DNA of 64,000 nucleotides from Chitinophagaceae bacterium (GCA_026415715.1 JAOAGO010000008.1:9895-73894), one strand, 5' to 3'; shown: positions 44,800-53,836, counted from the stretch's first letter. Made by a program: numbers and translations. The notes: generated by a model from the letters alone, not told the origin.

Positions 44800-46008
44800 A
44801 TGCCGGGTACGGAACTTTTTGGCGCCGAAGAGCGTAAAGAAATTAACGACGTGCTGGAAACCGGAATTCTTTTCCGCTACAATCATGAGCAACAGCGGAA
44901 AGGAATCTGGAAAGCCAGAGATTTTGAAGAAGAAGTAAAAAAACTGACCGGCGCCCGTTTTGCCCATGCAGTATCCAGCGGGTCAACCGCAGTAGCCACT
45001 GCGCTGGCTGCATCCGGAATCGGTGCGGGAGATAAGGTTATTGTTCCGCCCTTTACCTACATAGCAACCGTAGAAGCAGTGCTGATGCTGGGGGCTTTGC
45101 CCGTTTTTGCCGAAATTGATGAAACGCTTTGCCTGAGCGCTGAAGGTATTGAAAAAGCCGTTACGGCCGATACCAAAGCGGTTTGCCTGGTACACATGTG
45201 CGGCGGTATGGCCCACATGGATGCAATTCTTCCGGTAATTCAAAAACACAATCTGATATTGGTTGAAGACGCCGGACAGGCATTTGGAGCATCGTATCAT
45301 GGTACTCATGTGGGTTTGTTCGGAAAAGCAGGTTGTTATTCTTTTGATTTCTTCAAAATAGCCACTGCCGGCGAGGGGGGTGTGGTTGTTACCAATGACG
45401 AAAAAGTATATAAGCTGGCCGATTCCTATTCCGACCACGGACACGATCATATTGGCACAATCCGCGGCATGGAACAACATCCGGTGTTGGGATTCAACTA
45501 CCGCATCAGCGAATTGCATGCGGCCGTCGGACTTGCACAGACACGAAAAGTACCCTATATCCGATCGGTCAACCGGAAATATAAAAACATGCTCATGGAA
45601 CTGCTGAGCAATACACCGGGTATTTCCTTTGCCAAAGTTCCCGACCCTGATGGCGATTCCGCCACTTTCCTGAATCTGCTGCTGCCCGATCAGCCAACGG
45701 CAGCCCGAACGGTGGAAGCACTGAATGAACACGGAGTGGGAGGCTTCAATTACTGGTTTGTCAATATGTATCATTTCATTAACCAGTGGGATCATCTGAA
45801 GGAAATGCGAACCGCCTCAAAACTTCCCATTGAAATATTCGGAACACCACAGGATTACAGCCAACTGCATTTACCAAAATCACAGGAAGTCATTGGCCGG
45901 TTAATATCCTTTGGCATCCGCTGTACATGGAATGAAGAAGAAGTAAAGACATTAGCCAGGCGAATTTCCGATTGTGTACTAAAAGCCGTTCAGAAAGCCC
46001 ATGTTTAA
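44800..46008 (+). CDS. kdnA: Kdo 8-aminotransferase KdnA (DegT/DnrJ/EryC1/StrS family)
   Basis: 402-aa PLP-dependent sugar aminotransferase. The PLP Lys is in DFFKIATAGEGGVVVTND (near residue 187), with SGSTAVATALAASGIGAGDKV and VEDAGQAFGASYHG upstream. In Shewanella, KdnA transfers an amino group to the 8-oxo form of Kdo to give 8-amino-3,8-dideoxy-octulosonate (Kdo8N). The assignment rests on the aminotransferase motifs plus the adjacent KdnB-like dehydrogenase and the Kdo genes that follow. It overlaps kdnB by 8 bp. Confidence 0.87.
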   Translation: MPGTELFGAEERKEINDVLETGILFRYNHEQQRKGIWKARDFEEEVKKLTGARFAHAVSSGSTAVATALAASGIGAGDKVIVPPFTYIATVEAVLMLGALPVFAEIDETLCLSAEGIEKAVTADTKAVCLVHMCGGMAHMDAILPVIQKHNLILVEDAGQAFGASYHGTHVGLFGKAGCYSFDFFKIATAGEGGVVVTNDEKVYKLADSYSDHGHDHIGTIRGMEQHPVLGFNYRISELHAAVGLAQTRKVPYIRSVNRKYKNMLMELLSNTPGISFAKVPDPDGDSATFLNLLLPDQPTAARTVEALNEHGVGGFNYWFVNMYHFINQWDHLKEMRTASKLPIEIFGTPQDYSQLHLPKSQEVIGRLISFGIRCTWNEEEVKTLARRISDCVLKAVQKAHV

Positions 46009-47080
46009 AAATATCAGAAATATTGAAAAAATATTATTCGGCAGGGGCAGTTACCGGATGCTGAAAGATATAATAGAACCGAACAGAAATCAAAACAACG
46101 GTTTTTTTCTTTTTATAGTCGATCATTTTTTTCACCCGAAAAATCATCATCTCAGCATACCGGCAGAGCCGGAAGATGCAGTGGTTTACATTGACGTAGA
46201 TCCGCACGAACCTACCACAGAGCAGGTTGATCACCTGCGCGATGAGATAAAAGAATCCAAAGGAATACCCGCCGGTGTAATCGGTATTGGTGGCGGAAGC
46301 ATTCTGGATATTGCCAAGGCCGTTTCACTAATGTTTACCAACGAGGGCTCTTCCGCTCAATATCAGGGCCTGAATCTGATTAAAAATCCCGGAGTGTACC
46401 ACGTTGGCGTGCCGACTATTTCCGGAACCGGCGCCGAATGTTCTTCAACCGCAGTATTAACGGGGCCTCAAAAAAAACTGGGAATCAAATGCGAATGGAC
46501 GGTATTTGATCAGGTAATACTCGACCCGGAACTGACTGCTACCGTACCTGCGGAAAAATGGTTTTACACGGGAATGGATACCTACATCCATTGTATTGAA
46601 TCGGAAAAAGGTATCATGAACAATGCATTTAGCCGTGCCTTTGCCGATGAAGCGCTGAAACTTTGCCGGGAAGTTTACCTTGGCGCATCTGCGGGACAAA
46701 CTCCCGAAAATGATGATAAACTTATGGTTGCTTCGTTGATGGGAGGAATGAGTCTTACTTATTCTGAAGTCGGGGTTTGTCATGCTTTGAGTTACGGATT
46801 GTCCAAAATTCTGGGTTATCGTCACGGCTATGCCAACTGTGTGGCGTTTCAGCATCTGAATGATTTTTATCCGGAGGGTGTTTCAGAATTTCAACAAATG
46901 CTTGCAAAACACAAGATACGTCTGCCACAACATCTCAGCCGTGAATGGAGCGAATCGCAGATTCATGCCATGGCTGAAGTGGCTTATAATCTTCCGCACA
47001 TGTGGCATCATGCACTGGGAGATGATTGGAAGAATCAGATTAGTGTGGAATCCGTTACGGCACTTTATAAAAGATTATAA
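46001..47080 (+). CDS. kdnB: 3-deoxy-alpha-D-manno-octulosonate 8-oxidase KdnB (iron-containing alcohol dehydrogenase family)
   Basis: 359 aa. Iron-ADH signatures are GIGGGSILDIAKAVSLM (NAD-binding glycine motif near residue 97), TISGTGAECSSTAVL and metal ligands Asp and His in MDTYIHCIES, HALSYGLSKILGYRHG. KdnB oxidises the C8 hydroxyl of Kdo to the aldehyde, the substrate of KdnA. Position between kdnA and kdsA supports this over a general alcohol dehydrogenase. The stop overlaps the kdsA start (TAATG). Confidence 0.87.
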   Translation: MFKNIRNIEKILFGRGSYRMLKDIIEPNRNQNNGFFLFIVDHFFHPKNHHLSIPAEPEDAVVYIDVDPHEPTTEQVDHLRDEIKESKGIPAGVIGIGGGSILDIAKAVSLMFTNEGSSAQYQGLNLIKNPGVYHVGVPTISGTGAECSSTAVLTGPQKKLGIKCEWTVFDQVILDPELTATVPAEKWFYTGMDTYIHCIESEKGIMNNAFSRAFADEALKLCREVYLGASAGQTPENDDKLMVASLMGGMSLTYSEVGVCHALSYGLSKILGYRHGYANCVAFQHLNDFYPEGVSEFQQMLAKHKIRLPQHLSREWSESQIHAMAEVAYNLPHMWHHALGDDWKNQISVESVTALYKRL

Positions 47081-47931
47081 TGAGCAAAAAGAAAGTACAA
47101 GTCGGTCCTATTGTTTGCGGTGACGATACGCTGTTCCTGATTTCAGGGCCGTGCGTAATTGAAGACGAAACGGTAATGATGGAAACTGCCGAACACTTAA
47201 AGAAAGTTTCTGAAACGCTAAAGATTCCGGTTATTTTTAAATCTTCTTTTTCAAAAGACAACCGGAGCAGTGTTTCTTATTACAGAGGGCCGGGACTGGA
47301 AGAAGGACTGAAAATGCTGAACCGCATCAAAAAAGAATTCGGATTTCCGGTGTTAACCGATATTCATTATCCTCAGCAGGCAAAACCGGTAGCAGAAGTT
47401 TGTGATGTAATTCAGATACCGGCCTATTTGTGCATGCAAACAGAGCTGATGGAAGCGGCTGCCCGAACCGGTAAAGTGATCAACATAAAACACGGACAGT
47501 TTCTGGCGCCCGAAAACATGAAACATCCCGTAAAAAAATGCGAAGATTCCGGCAATGACAGAATCATTGTAACGGAAAGAGGTTATACCATGGGGTACAA
47601 TGACCTGGTGGTGGATCCGCGAAGCTTTTATCATTTGGGGAAATTAGGTTATCCTGTTGTTTTTGATATTACGCATTCCATTCGGAAATACGGAATACCC
47701 AGTGCAGACAGTCGCGGCGGCGCCCGGGAATATCTACCGGTACTAAGCAGGGCAGGCGTGGCCGCCGGAGTGGATGGTGTATTTATTGAAACACACCCTG
47801 CGCCCGAAAAAGCGCTTTGCGATGCGGCAAGCCAGCTTTGCGTTTATGACCTGGAAGAATTTCTGAAACCCGTTCTGGAAATTCATGCCGTGGAAGTAAA
47901 ATACCGGAATGCCGGATCATCTTACATTTGA
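47080..47931 (+). CDS. kdsA: 3-deoxy-8-phosphooctulonate synthase, metal-dependent type
   Basis: 283-aa aldolase condensing D-arabinose 5-phosphate with phosphoenolpyruvate to Kdo 8-phosphate. Clear motifs: SGPCVIEDE, FKSSFSKDNRSS, YRGPGLEEGLKML, IKHGQFLAPENM and VVFDITHSIRKYG. The Cys in SGPC replaces the Asn of the metal-free E. coli enzyme, and the other metal ligands (His in DITHS, Glu in FIETHP, Asp in ALCDAAS) are present, so this is the metallo form known from Aquifex. It is the third gene of the operon, one base overlapping kdnB. Confidence 0.95.
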   Translation: MSKKKVQVGPIVCGDDTLFLISGPCVIEDETVMMETAEHLKKVSETLKIPVIFKSSFSKDNRSSVSYYRGPGLEEGLKMLNRIKKEFGFPVLTDIHYPQQAKPVAEVCDVIQIPAYLCMQTELMEAAARTGKVINIKHGQFLAPENMKHPVKKCEDSGNDRIIVTERGYTMGYNDLVVDPRSFYHLGKLGYPVVFDITHSIRKYGIPSADSRGGAREYLPVLSRAGVAAGVDGVFIETHPAPEKALCDAASQLCVYDLEEFLKPVLEIHAVEVKYRNAGSSYI

Positions 47932-47951
47932 TAAAATTTTAAACGAGAAAT

Positions 47952-48959
47952 ATGGAACTCTATCTGGATTCAGCCAACCTGCAGGAAATTGAAGAAGGCT
48001 TTAAACTTGGATTTTTAGACGGACTGACGACTACACCTACCTTTATGCAACGGGAAGGAATTACCGATATTGACGGGGTAATTGTAAAACTTTCCCGCAT
48101 GGTTCCCGTACTTCAGATTGAAGCGCTGGGAAATACAGCCGAAGAAATTGTTGCGGAAGCCAAAAGGCAACTGGCGCTGGGATTGAATCCGGAAAAAACG
48201 GTGTTTAAAATTCCGGTCTCGCTGGAAGGGGTTCGTGCCTGTAAATTGTTACGTAACGAAGGGCTTTTGGTGAATGTTCATCTGGTATATACTTTACAGC
48301 AGGCCTATATGGCCATGCATGCGGGAGCCAACTATGTTTGTCCGCTAGTGGGCAGGCTTCAGGATCAGGGGCATGATGCGCTGGCATTGATTGAACAGTG
48401 CGTAAAAGCCGTAGAACGTTATCATTATCCTACCAAAATTATGTTCAGCTCCGTGCGGCATGTGGAACATGTACGAAATGCCATCAATCTGGGCGTACAT
48501 ACGGTAACGGTACCGATGAAAGTATTAAAAGCACTCACGGATAATAATCTCACCTATCTGGGTACGGAACAATTTTTCCGCGATAACCGATTGATGACGG
48601 TAAAAGTAAAAGATATTATCAACGGAATTAATCCCCTGGTTATCGAAAATACTTCTTTAAAAGATGCCATCATAAAAATGACGGAATACGGATTCGGCGC
48701 CGTAACCGTTGTAACTCAGGAGGGCAACATCAAAGGCGTATTTACCGATGGTGACCTTCGCCGCCTGCTGCAAAAAGAAGGAGAACATATTCTGGACAGA
48801 CAAATAGGGTCTTTAACATTCAAAACACCCATCACCATAGATTCAGACGCTTACCTTAACGAAGCCGTTACGGTTTTCAAACGAACCAATGTAGATACAC
48901 TTCTGGTGACAGAAAACGGAAAACCGGTAGGCATGCTTGATATTCAGGATCTGAACTGA
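47952..48959 (+). CDS. Transaldolase/FSA-like domain fused to a KdsD-like CBS pair
   Basis: 335 aa. Residues 1-215 form a small transaldolase domain like fructose-6-phosphate aldolase: LYLDSANL with Asp6, Schiff-base Lys86 in VFKIPVSLEG, AGANYVCPLVGRLQDQG, and MFSSVRH. Three residues differ from E. coli FsaA by eye alignment: Asn28 is Thr (TTTP), Thr109 is His (NVHLVYT), and Tyr131 is Leu (CPLVGR). Residues 222-335 are two CBS motifs with GVFTDGDLRRLL and a terminal GMLDIQDLN, the pattern at the end of KdsD arabinose-5-phosphate isomerases. It occupies the operon slot between kdsA and kdsC where KdsD is expected. I infer it supplies or controls arabinose 5-phosphate; a purely regulatory protein is the alternative. 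Confidence 0.82.
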   Translation: MELYLDSANLQEIEEGFKLGFLDGLTTTPTFMQREGITDIDGVIVKLSRMVPVLQIEALGNTAEEIVAEAKRQLALGLNPEKTVFKIPVSLEGVRACKLLRNEGLLVNVHLVYTLQQAYMAMHAGANYVCPLVGRLQDQGHDALALIEQCVKAVERYHYPTKIMFSSVRHVEHVRNAINLGVHTVTVPMKVLKALTDNNLTYLGTEQFFRDNRLMTVKVKDIINGINPLVIENTSLKDAIIKMTEYGFGAVTVVTQEGNIKGVFTDGDLRRLLQKEGEHILDRQIGSLTFKTPITIDSDAYLNEAVTVFKRTNVDTLLVTENGKPVGMLDIQDLN

Positions 48960-48965
48960 TTGCCG

Positions 48966-49673
48966 ATGAACTCTACTCATCATTTTTCAAATATTCCGTT
49001 TTCCGGACGTTTTCTCAGTTCGGCAGATGGCATTAAAAAAAAATTTAAAAAAATAAAGGCTTTTTTGTATGATTGGGACGGTGTATTTAATGACGGCACG
49101 AAAAACGCAGACGGCAGCCCTTTCAGTGAAGTAGATTCCATGGGGACCAACTTATTGCGTTATGCCTTATTTCTTGATGAGAAAAAAGTTGCTCCCGCCG
49201 CTATCATTACCGGAGTAAATAATCATACAGCGCTTCGCTTTGCTCAACGGGAACATTTTCAGGCCGTTTATTTTGATATAAAAAATAAAACGGTGGCATT
49301 TCGGCATTTTCTTGAATTTCATAAACTGCAAGCAGCTGAAGTTGTTTATTTTTTTGATGATGTGGTGGATCTTGACATAGCCCGTTATGCAGGGCTTCGT
49401 ATTTTTATTCCTCATCCGGCTACTCACCTGCTTACAGAATATGTCCGACGTAACGGCCTGGCAGATTATATTTGTTTCTTTTCCGGCGGACAACATGCCG
49501 TTCGGGAAGCTGCCGACCTGCTTTTATATCTTTCCGGGTATTATGAACAGATAATACAGGAGCGTTCCGCCTTTTCCAAACAATACGAAACGTATCTGAC
49601 AGAAAGAAAAACAATTGAGACAAAAATATTTCATGCACCTTCCGAAACCGGAATAAAAGAGTTGGCTTTATGA
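48966..49673 (+). CDS. kdsC: KdsC-like HAD phosphatase (Kdo 8-phosphate phosphatase), divergent
   Basis: 235 aa. The HAD nucleophile motif is FLYDWDGVFNDGTKN (Asp36 and Asp38), motif II Thr is in AAIITGVNN, the Lys is in FDIKNKTV and the acidic motif IV is YFFDDVVDLDIA. Usual KdsC proteins are about 165-190 aa with GDDxNDLP in motif IV; here the Gly is Phe and there are extra residues at both ends (about 30 N-terminal, 50 C-terminal). Operon position supports the role. The frame begins at a TTG (48960), but ATG 48966 is preferred. It overlaps kdsB by 4 bp (ATGA). Confidence 0.78.
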   Translation: MNSTHHFSNIPFSGRFLSSADGIKKKFKKIKAFLYDWDGVFNDGTKNADGSPFSEVDSMGTNLLRYALFLDEKKVAPAAIITGVNNHTALRFAQREHFQAVYFDIKNKTVAFRHFLEFHKLQAAEVVYFFDDVVDLDIARYAGLRIFIPHPATHLLTEYVRRNGLADYICFFSGGQHAVREAADLLLYLSGYYEQIIQERSAFSKQYETYLTERKTIETKIFHAPSETGIKELAL

Positions 49674-50410
49674 TTGCCGGAATCATTCCTGCCCGTTATG
49701 CGTCCACCCGGTTTCCGGGTAAGCCTTTAATTGATATAAAGGGCAAATCCATGATCCGACGGGTATATGAACAGGCAATAAAGGCGGAAAGTTTGTCGTT
49801 TGTTGCCGTAGCCACCGACGATGAACGAATTTATCAGCATGTCAAATCGTGGGGTGGGCATGTTATCATGACTTCTGCACAGCATCAGAGCGGAACGGAA
49901 CGATGCCTTGAAGCCATAAAAAAAGCCGAAGGGAATTTTGAATATATCATAAACATTCAGGGCGATGAACCTTTACTGAATCCTGAACAAATTAACCAAT
50001 TGGCTGCCGCACTGAAGTCAGATTCCGTAGAAATTGCCACGCAAATAAAAAAAGCAGAGCGGTATGAATGGCTTGCCAACCCCGGCGAGGTGAAGGTAGT
50101 CATCAATTCCCGTAAAGAAGCGCTTTATTTCAGCCGTAATATTATTCCTTATGTAAAAGATATTCCTGAAAACGAATGGCACAAGGCATTTACGTTTTTC
50201 CGTCATGTGGGCCTCTACGCTTACCGGAAAGACATCCTGGAACAAATTGCCAGTCTCCCTGCTTCTCCCCTGGAAAAAGCCGAATCGCTTGAGCAGTTGC
50301 GCTGGCTGGAAAATGGATACCGGATTTTATGTGTGGAAACAGAATATGAAAGTCTTTGTGTAGATACGCCGGAAGATTTTGAAAGAATTCTTCCATTGAT
50401 AAAAGAATAA
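49670..50410 (+). CDS. kdsB: 3-deoxy-manno-octulosonate cytidylyltransferase
   Basis: 246-aa CMP-Kdo synthetase that activates Kdo with CTP before transfer to lipid A. The start IAGIIPARYASTRFPGKPLI is canonical; TDDERIYQH, SGTERCLEAI and INIQGDEPLL carry the CTP- and Mg2+-binding residues, and YAYRKDILEQIASLP follows. It is the last gene of the operon. Whether this enzyme handles Kdo, Kdo8N or both cannot be seen; Shewanella KdsB prefers Kdo8N. Confidence 0.95.
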   Translation: MIAGIIPARYASTRFPGKPLIDIKGKSMIRRVYEQAIKAESLSFVAVATDDERIYQHVKSWGGHVIMTSAQHQSGTERCLEAIKKAEGNFEYIINIQGDEPLLNPEQINQLAAALKSDSVEIATQIKKAERYEWLANPGEVKVVINSRKEALYFSRNIIPYVKDIPENEWHKAFTFFRHVGLYAYRKDILEQIASLPASPLEKAESLEQLRWLENGYRILCVETEYESLCVDTPEDFERILPLIKE

Positions 50411-50601
50411 GATTTCCGAAATTTTTAAAATCAGGTTTAAAACCCAGAATAAATGATTTAACATGATCTGTCTGAAATTTTTCTAAACCAAAACTTCAAT
50501 TTCATACTCAATTTAAAAACTTAAATTTAAGCTTTAGATAATATTGCAAAAAAGACCTAAATTAATTTCGTATTGTAACAAATAATCCGAAAGCATCCAA
50601 T

Positions 50602-51555
50602 ATGCAAAAAGAAAAAATTCTGGTCATTGGCGCCAGCGGTCAGATAGGTGTAGAACTCACACTGGCGCTCAGAAAAAAATACGGCAATGCGAATGTACTG
50701 GCATCTGATTTACGGGAACAAAATCCGCTGCTGGAAGGAACCGGTCCCTATGTAACACTGGATGTAATGAATAAAGAAATGCTGCATGTACAGGTCATTC
50801 GCCAGGGCATTACTCAGATTTATCATTTGGCTGCCATCTTATCCGCAACAGGAGAAAAAAATCCTTCACTGGCCTGGAACCTCAATATGCAGGGATTGCT
50901 GAATGTGCTGGACATAGCCCGCGAAGAAAAACTGCATAAAGTATTCTGGCCCTCTTCGATTGCCGTTTTCGGGCCTACCTCGCCCAAAAATAAATGCCCT
51001 CAGCATACCATTATAGAGCCCGTCACTGTATATGGCATCAGTAAATATGCCGGAGAATTCTGGTGCAACTATTATCATCGCCGCTACGGAGTGGATGTGC
51101 GAAGTCTGCGCTACCCCGGACTTATTTCCTATAAATCTTCGCCGGGTGGCGGCACTACGGATTATGCCGTAGAAATATTTCATGCGGCGCTGGAAGAAAA
51201 AAAATTTGTTTGCTACCTCGAAAAGAATACTTACCTGCCTATGATGTATATGCCCGACGCCATTAGGGCCACAATTGAACTGATGGAAGCACCGAAAGAA
51301 AATCTTTCCGTCCGCACCTCATACAACATCTCGGCCATGAGTTTTTCACCCAAAGAAATAGCTGAAGAAATAAAAAAACATATTCCGGAATTTAAAATAG
51401 AATATCGTCCCGATTACCGCCAACCGATAGCAGAAAGCTGGCCGCAAAGCATTGATGATTCCATAGCCCGGAAAGACTGGGGTTGGAAAGAAAAATACAA
51501 TCTTACCGAAATGGTGAAAGATATGCTGAAGAATCTCAAAAAGAACCGACAATAA
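50602..51555 (+). CDS. NAD-dependent epimerase/dehydratase, short-chain L-threonine 3-dehydrogenase type
   Basis: 317-aa extended short-chain dehydrogenase. The nucleotide motif is ILVIGASGQIGVELTLAL, with the catalytic Ser in WPSSIAVFGP and Tyr-Lys in VYGISKYAGE. The segments TLDVMNKE, IYHLAAILSATGE, LRYPGLISYKSSPGGGTTDYA and WPQSIDDSIARKDWGW are those of UDP-galactose-epimerase-like L-threonine 3-dehydrogenases of Bacteroidota, which oxidise threonine to 2-amino-3-ketobutyrate. No Kbl partner is adjacent. It stands alone between spacers of about 190 and 170 bp. Confidence 0.88.
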   Translation: MQKEKILVIGASGQIGVELTLALRKKYGNANVLASDLREQNPLLEGTGPYVTLDVMNKEMLHVQVIRQGITQIYHLAAILSATGEKNPSLAWNLNMQGLLNVLDIAREEKLHKVFWPSSIAVFGPTSPKNKCPQHTIIEPVTVYGISKYAGEFWCNYYHRRYGVDVRSLRYPGLISYKSSPGGGTTDYAVEIFHAALEEKKFVCYLEKNTYLPMMYMPDAIRATIELMEAPKENLSVRTSYNISAMSFSPKEIAEEIKKHIPEFKIEYRPDYRQPIAESWPQSIDDSIARKDWGWKEKYNLTEMVKDMLKNLKKNRQ

Positions 51556-51727
51556 AGCGGGAGATGTGAAACAATAAACAATATGCTAAAATAAAGTCTG
51601 TTTGTTCTAATGTTTAATGAGCCTGAAATGTAAATTTTTATCATATTCTTTTTTTCCATCGCATCTCCTATATTTTTCTATTCCGGAAAGCGTATCATTT
51701 TTGTATATTTCCATAAAATATCATTAG

Positions 51728-52315
51728 GTGAAAAAAAGTAAGATTTCACCCAACGAATTCTCCATTGTGCTTGATTTTATTACACAAATTTTTTCTCAGC
51801 AGCCTTTTCTTCCAGGAGCAATAGAAGGAAAAAAACGAACAAAAATATTTATGAGCATTGCACTGAATTTTTTGAAAAAGCTGAACAGTTTTCGCCTTTT
51901 TTCCCTGAAAAACAATCATGAAGAATTCATCGGGGCGGCAATAACCGCAGACTTTTCCGACCACGGATCCCGACTACGGCAACTGGTTTTTGCATTATAT
52001 ATTCTGTTTCGCCTTGGTTTTCGCACGTTACAAGCACTGCTAAAAGCCGGAAAGGCAAGGCCTTCTTTCAAAGATAAAATTCTGGAACTTCATGTGCTGG
52101 CCGTACATCCGGAACTTCAGGGAAAAGGAATCGGTTCTTCGCTTTTGAAAATGATAAACGATTATATGATGAAAGAAGGCTATAAAGGCCTCGTATTTTT
52201 TGTTGAATGTAACAGTGCGGCTTATTCTTTTTACCGGAAGGCAGGTTGCATTGACCTGAATTATTTTACCGTATCAGACATGAAATTTTTCTGGATGAAA
52301 AAAGAAATTTCATAA
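51728..52315 (+). CDS. GNAT-family N-acetyltransferase
   Basis: 195 aa, GTG start. The acetyl-CoA-binding motif A is LELHVLAVHPELQGKGIGSSLL (residues about 121-142, R/Q-x-x-G-x-G/A form QGKGIG), followed by motif B FVECNSAAYSFYRKAGC. The N-terminal part is basic and hydrophobic without recognisable substrate determinants. The acceptor is unknown. Its stop is 12 nt from the end of the convergent nnr gene. Confidence 0.85.
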   Translation: MKKSKISPNEFSIVLDFITQIFSQQPFLPGAIEGKKRTKIFMSIALNFLKKLNSFRLFSLKNNHEEFIGAAITADFSDHGSRLRQLVFALYILFRLGFRTLQALLKAGKARPSFKDKILELHVLAVHPELQGKGIGSSLLKMINDYMMKEGYKGLVFFVECNSAAYSFYRKAGCIDLNYFTVSDMKFFWMKKEIS

Positions 52316-52327
52316 CGTAAACCTTGT

Positions 52328-53836
52328 TTATTCAGCAATCTTAGCAAATGCTTTTGCGGTGTAAAAAGCAATATCCGATGCCGTCAGTCCTTCTTCCGAT
52401 AAATCGGCAGCCGCCAGGTCGCCGGCCAACCCGTGAACATAAACACCCAATACGGCAGACGCAAAAGAAGAATATCCCTGAGCCAGCAAAGATGTAATGA
52501 TACCGGTAAGCACATCGCCGCTGCCTGCCGTAGCCATTCCGGCATTTCCCGTAGCATTAAAATAGCCTTTGCCGTCAGGCGAAGCGATAAATGTATGATG
52601 CCCTTTCAAAACAATAATGCATTGCAAACGGGCAGAAAACTCTTTTGCTTTATGTATTCTTTCGTAATCGTTTGCCGATGTGCCCGCTAACCTTTCAAAT
52701 TCCCTGGGGTGCGGGGTAAGTACAGATTGCTTCGGAATCAGGGAAAGATTGTTTTTTTCAGTAGATAAGATATTCAGGGCATCGGCATCAATCACTACGG
52801 GTTTACGAAATCCGGTCAGTAATGCAAATAGCATTTGGGCAGTTTCTTTCGCGGTACCCAACCCCGGCCCGATTCCCAACACATCATACCGGCCTGTGTC
52901 ATCAGGCAGGCAGGAGATGTAATCATCGGAAGCGTCATCGCTGACCATGGCTTCAGGAACAGCCGTCTGCAGAATTTCATAACCGCAACGGGGTACATGA
53001 CAGGTGAGTAATCCGACGCCGCTGCGAAAGCAGGCTTTGGCAGCTAATATCGCAGCCCCCATTTTACCTCGGCTTCCGGCTATCAGCAAGGCATGTCCGA
53101 AATCACCCTTATGGCTAAAGCGATTTCTTTTTTTATAGATTCCACGAATAATTTCGTTATCGGTTAATTCAAACTCTGTTTGCAAGGTTCGATAAAAATC
53201 AGGATGCAGTCCGATATCAAGTAAATGCACCGTGCCGAGAGCATCCTTGTTTTCAGACATCAGAAAAGCCGGCTTGTAACATTGAAAACTCAACGTATGA
53301 GTTGCTTTCACCATGGGAAAATTTTTACAAGAGGTATCGGCGAACATTCCGCTGGGAATATCAACCGAAACAACTTCGCAGCCTGATTGATTAATGTGTT
53401 CGGCCAAGGCGGCTGCCAGGCCTTCCAGGGGGCGGTTCAGGCCGGTTCCGAAAAGCGCATCAATTATCAGGGTTCCGGGGGCAAGAGCCGGAAGCTGACT
53501 TTTAGACTGGATATAATGGATTTCATGATAATTATATTGATGCAGCCGGTTCAGATTGGCCTGAAAATCGGGAGTTCCGAGATGGCCGAATTCCAGAATA
53601 TAAACTACAACTTCAAAATTCTTTTTCAGCAGCATGCGGGCTATGGCCAGGCCGTCGCCTCCGTTATTTCCTTTTCCGCAAAAAACGGCTACGCGTTTGG
53701 CTTTGGGATATAATCTGACGATATGTACGGTACAGGCTTCAGCGGCACGTTCCATCAGCCGGAGCGAACTGACCGGTTCATGACCAATGGTATATTCATC
53801 CCATTCCCGGATTTGGGAAGCCGTAAGAATTTTCAT
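52328..53836 (-). CDS. nnr: Bifunctional NAD(P)H-hydrate epimerase / ADP-dependent NAD(P)H-hydrate dehydratase
   Basis: 502-aa repair enzyme for hydrated NAD(P)H. The N-terminal YjeF epimerase domain has VAVFCGKGNNGGDGLAIARML (residues about 48-68) and IIDALFGTGLNRP. The C-terminal ribokinase-like dehydratase domain has HALLIAGSRGKMGAAILAAKA, LTPHPREFERL and the catalytic NATGNAGMATAGSGDVLTGI. Both halves look complete. It is transcribed divergently from nothing obvious; the gene upstream on the same strand is a serine hydrolase 27 bp away, so the two may be one unit. Confidence 0.94.
   Translation of the reverse strand: MKILTASQIREWDEYTIGHEPVSSLRLMERAAEACTVHIVRLYPKAKRVAVFCGKGNNGGDGLAIARMLLKKNFEVVVYILEFGHLGTPDFQANLNRLHQYNYHEIHYIQSKSQLPALAPGTLIIDALFGTGLNRPLEGLAAALAEHINQSGCEVVSVDIPSGMFADTSCKNFPMVKATHTLSFQCYKPAFLMSENKDALGTVHLLDIGLHPDFYRTLQTEFELTDNEIIRGIYKKRNRFSHKGDFGHALLIAGSRGKMGAAILAAKACFRSGVGLLTCHVPRCGYEILQTAVPEAMVSDDASDDYISCLPDDTGRYDVLGIGPGLGTAKETAQMLFALLTGFRKPVVIDADALNILSTEKNNLSLIPKQSVLTPHPREFERLAGTSANDYERIHKAKEFSARLQCIIVLKGHHTFIASPDGKGYFNATGNAGMATAGSGDVLTGIITSLLAQGYSSFASAVLGVYVHGLAGDLAAADLSEEGLTASDIAFYTAKAFAKIAE

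Noticed and set aside
44983-45795. 270-residue open frame on the minus strand
   Set aside because: Complement of kdnA codons; the composition is unnatural and kdnA is fully supported by motifs.
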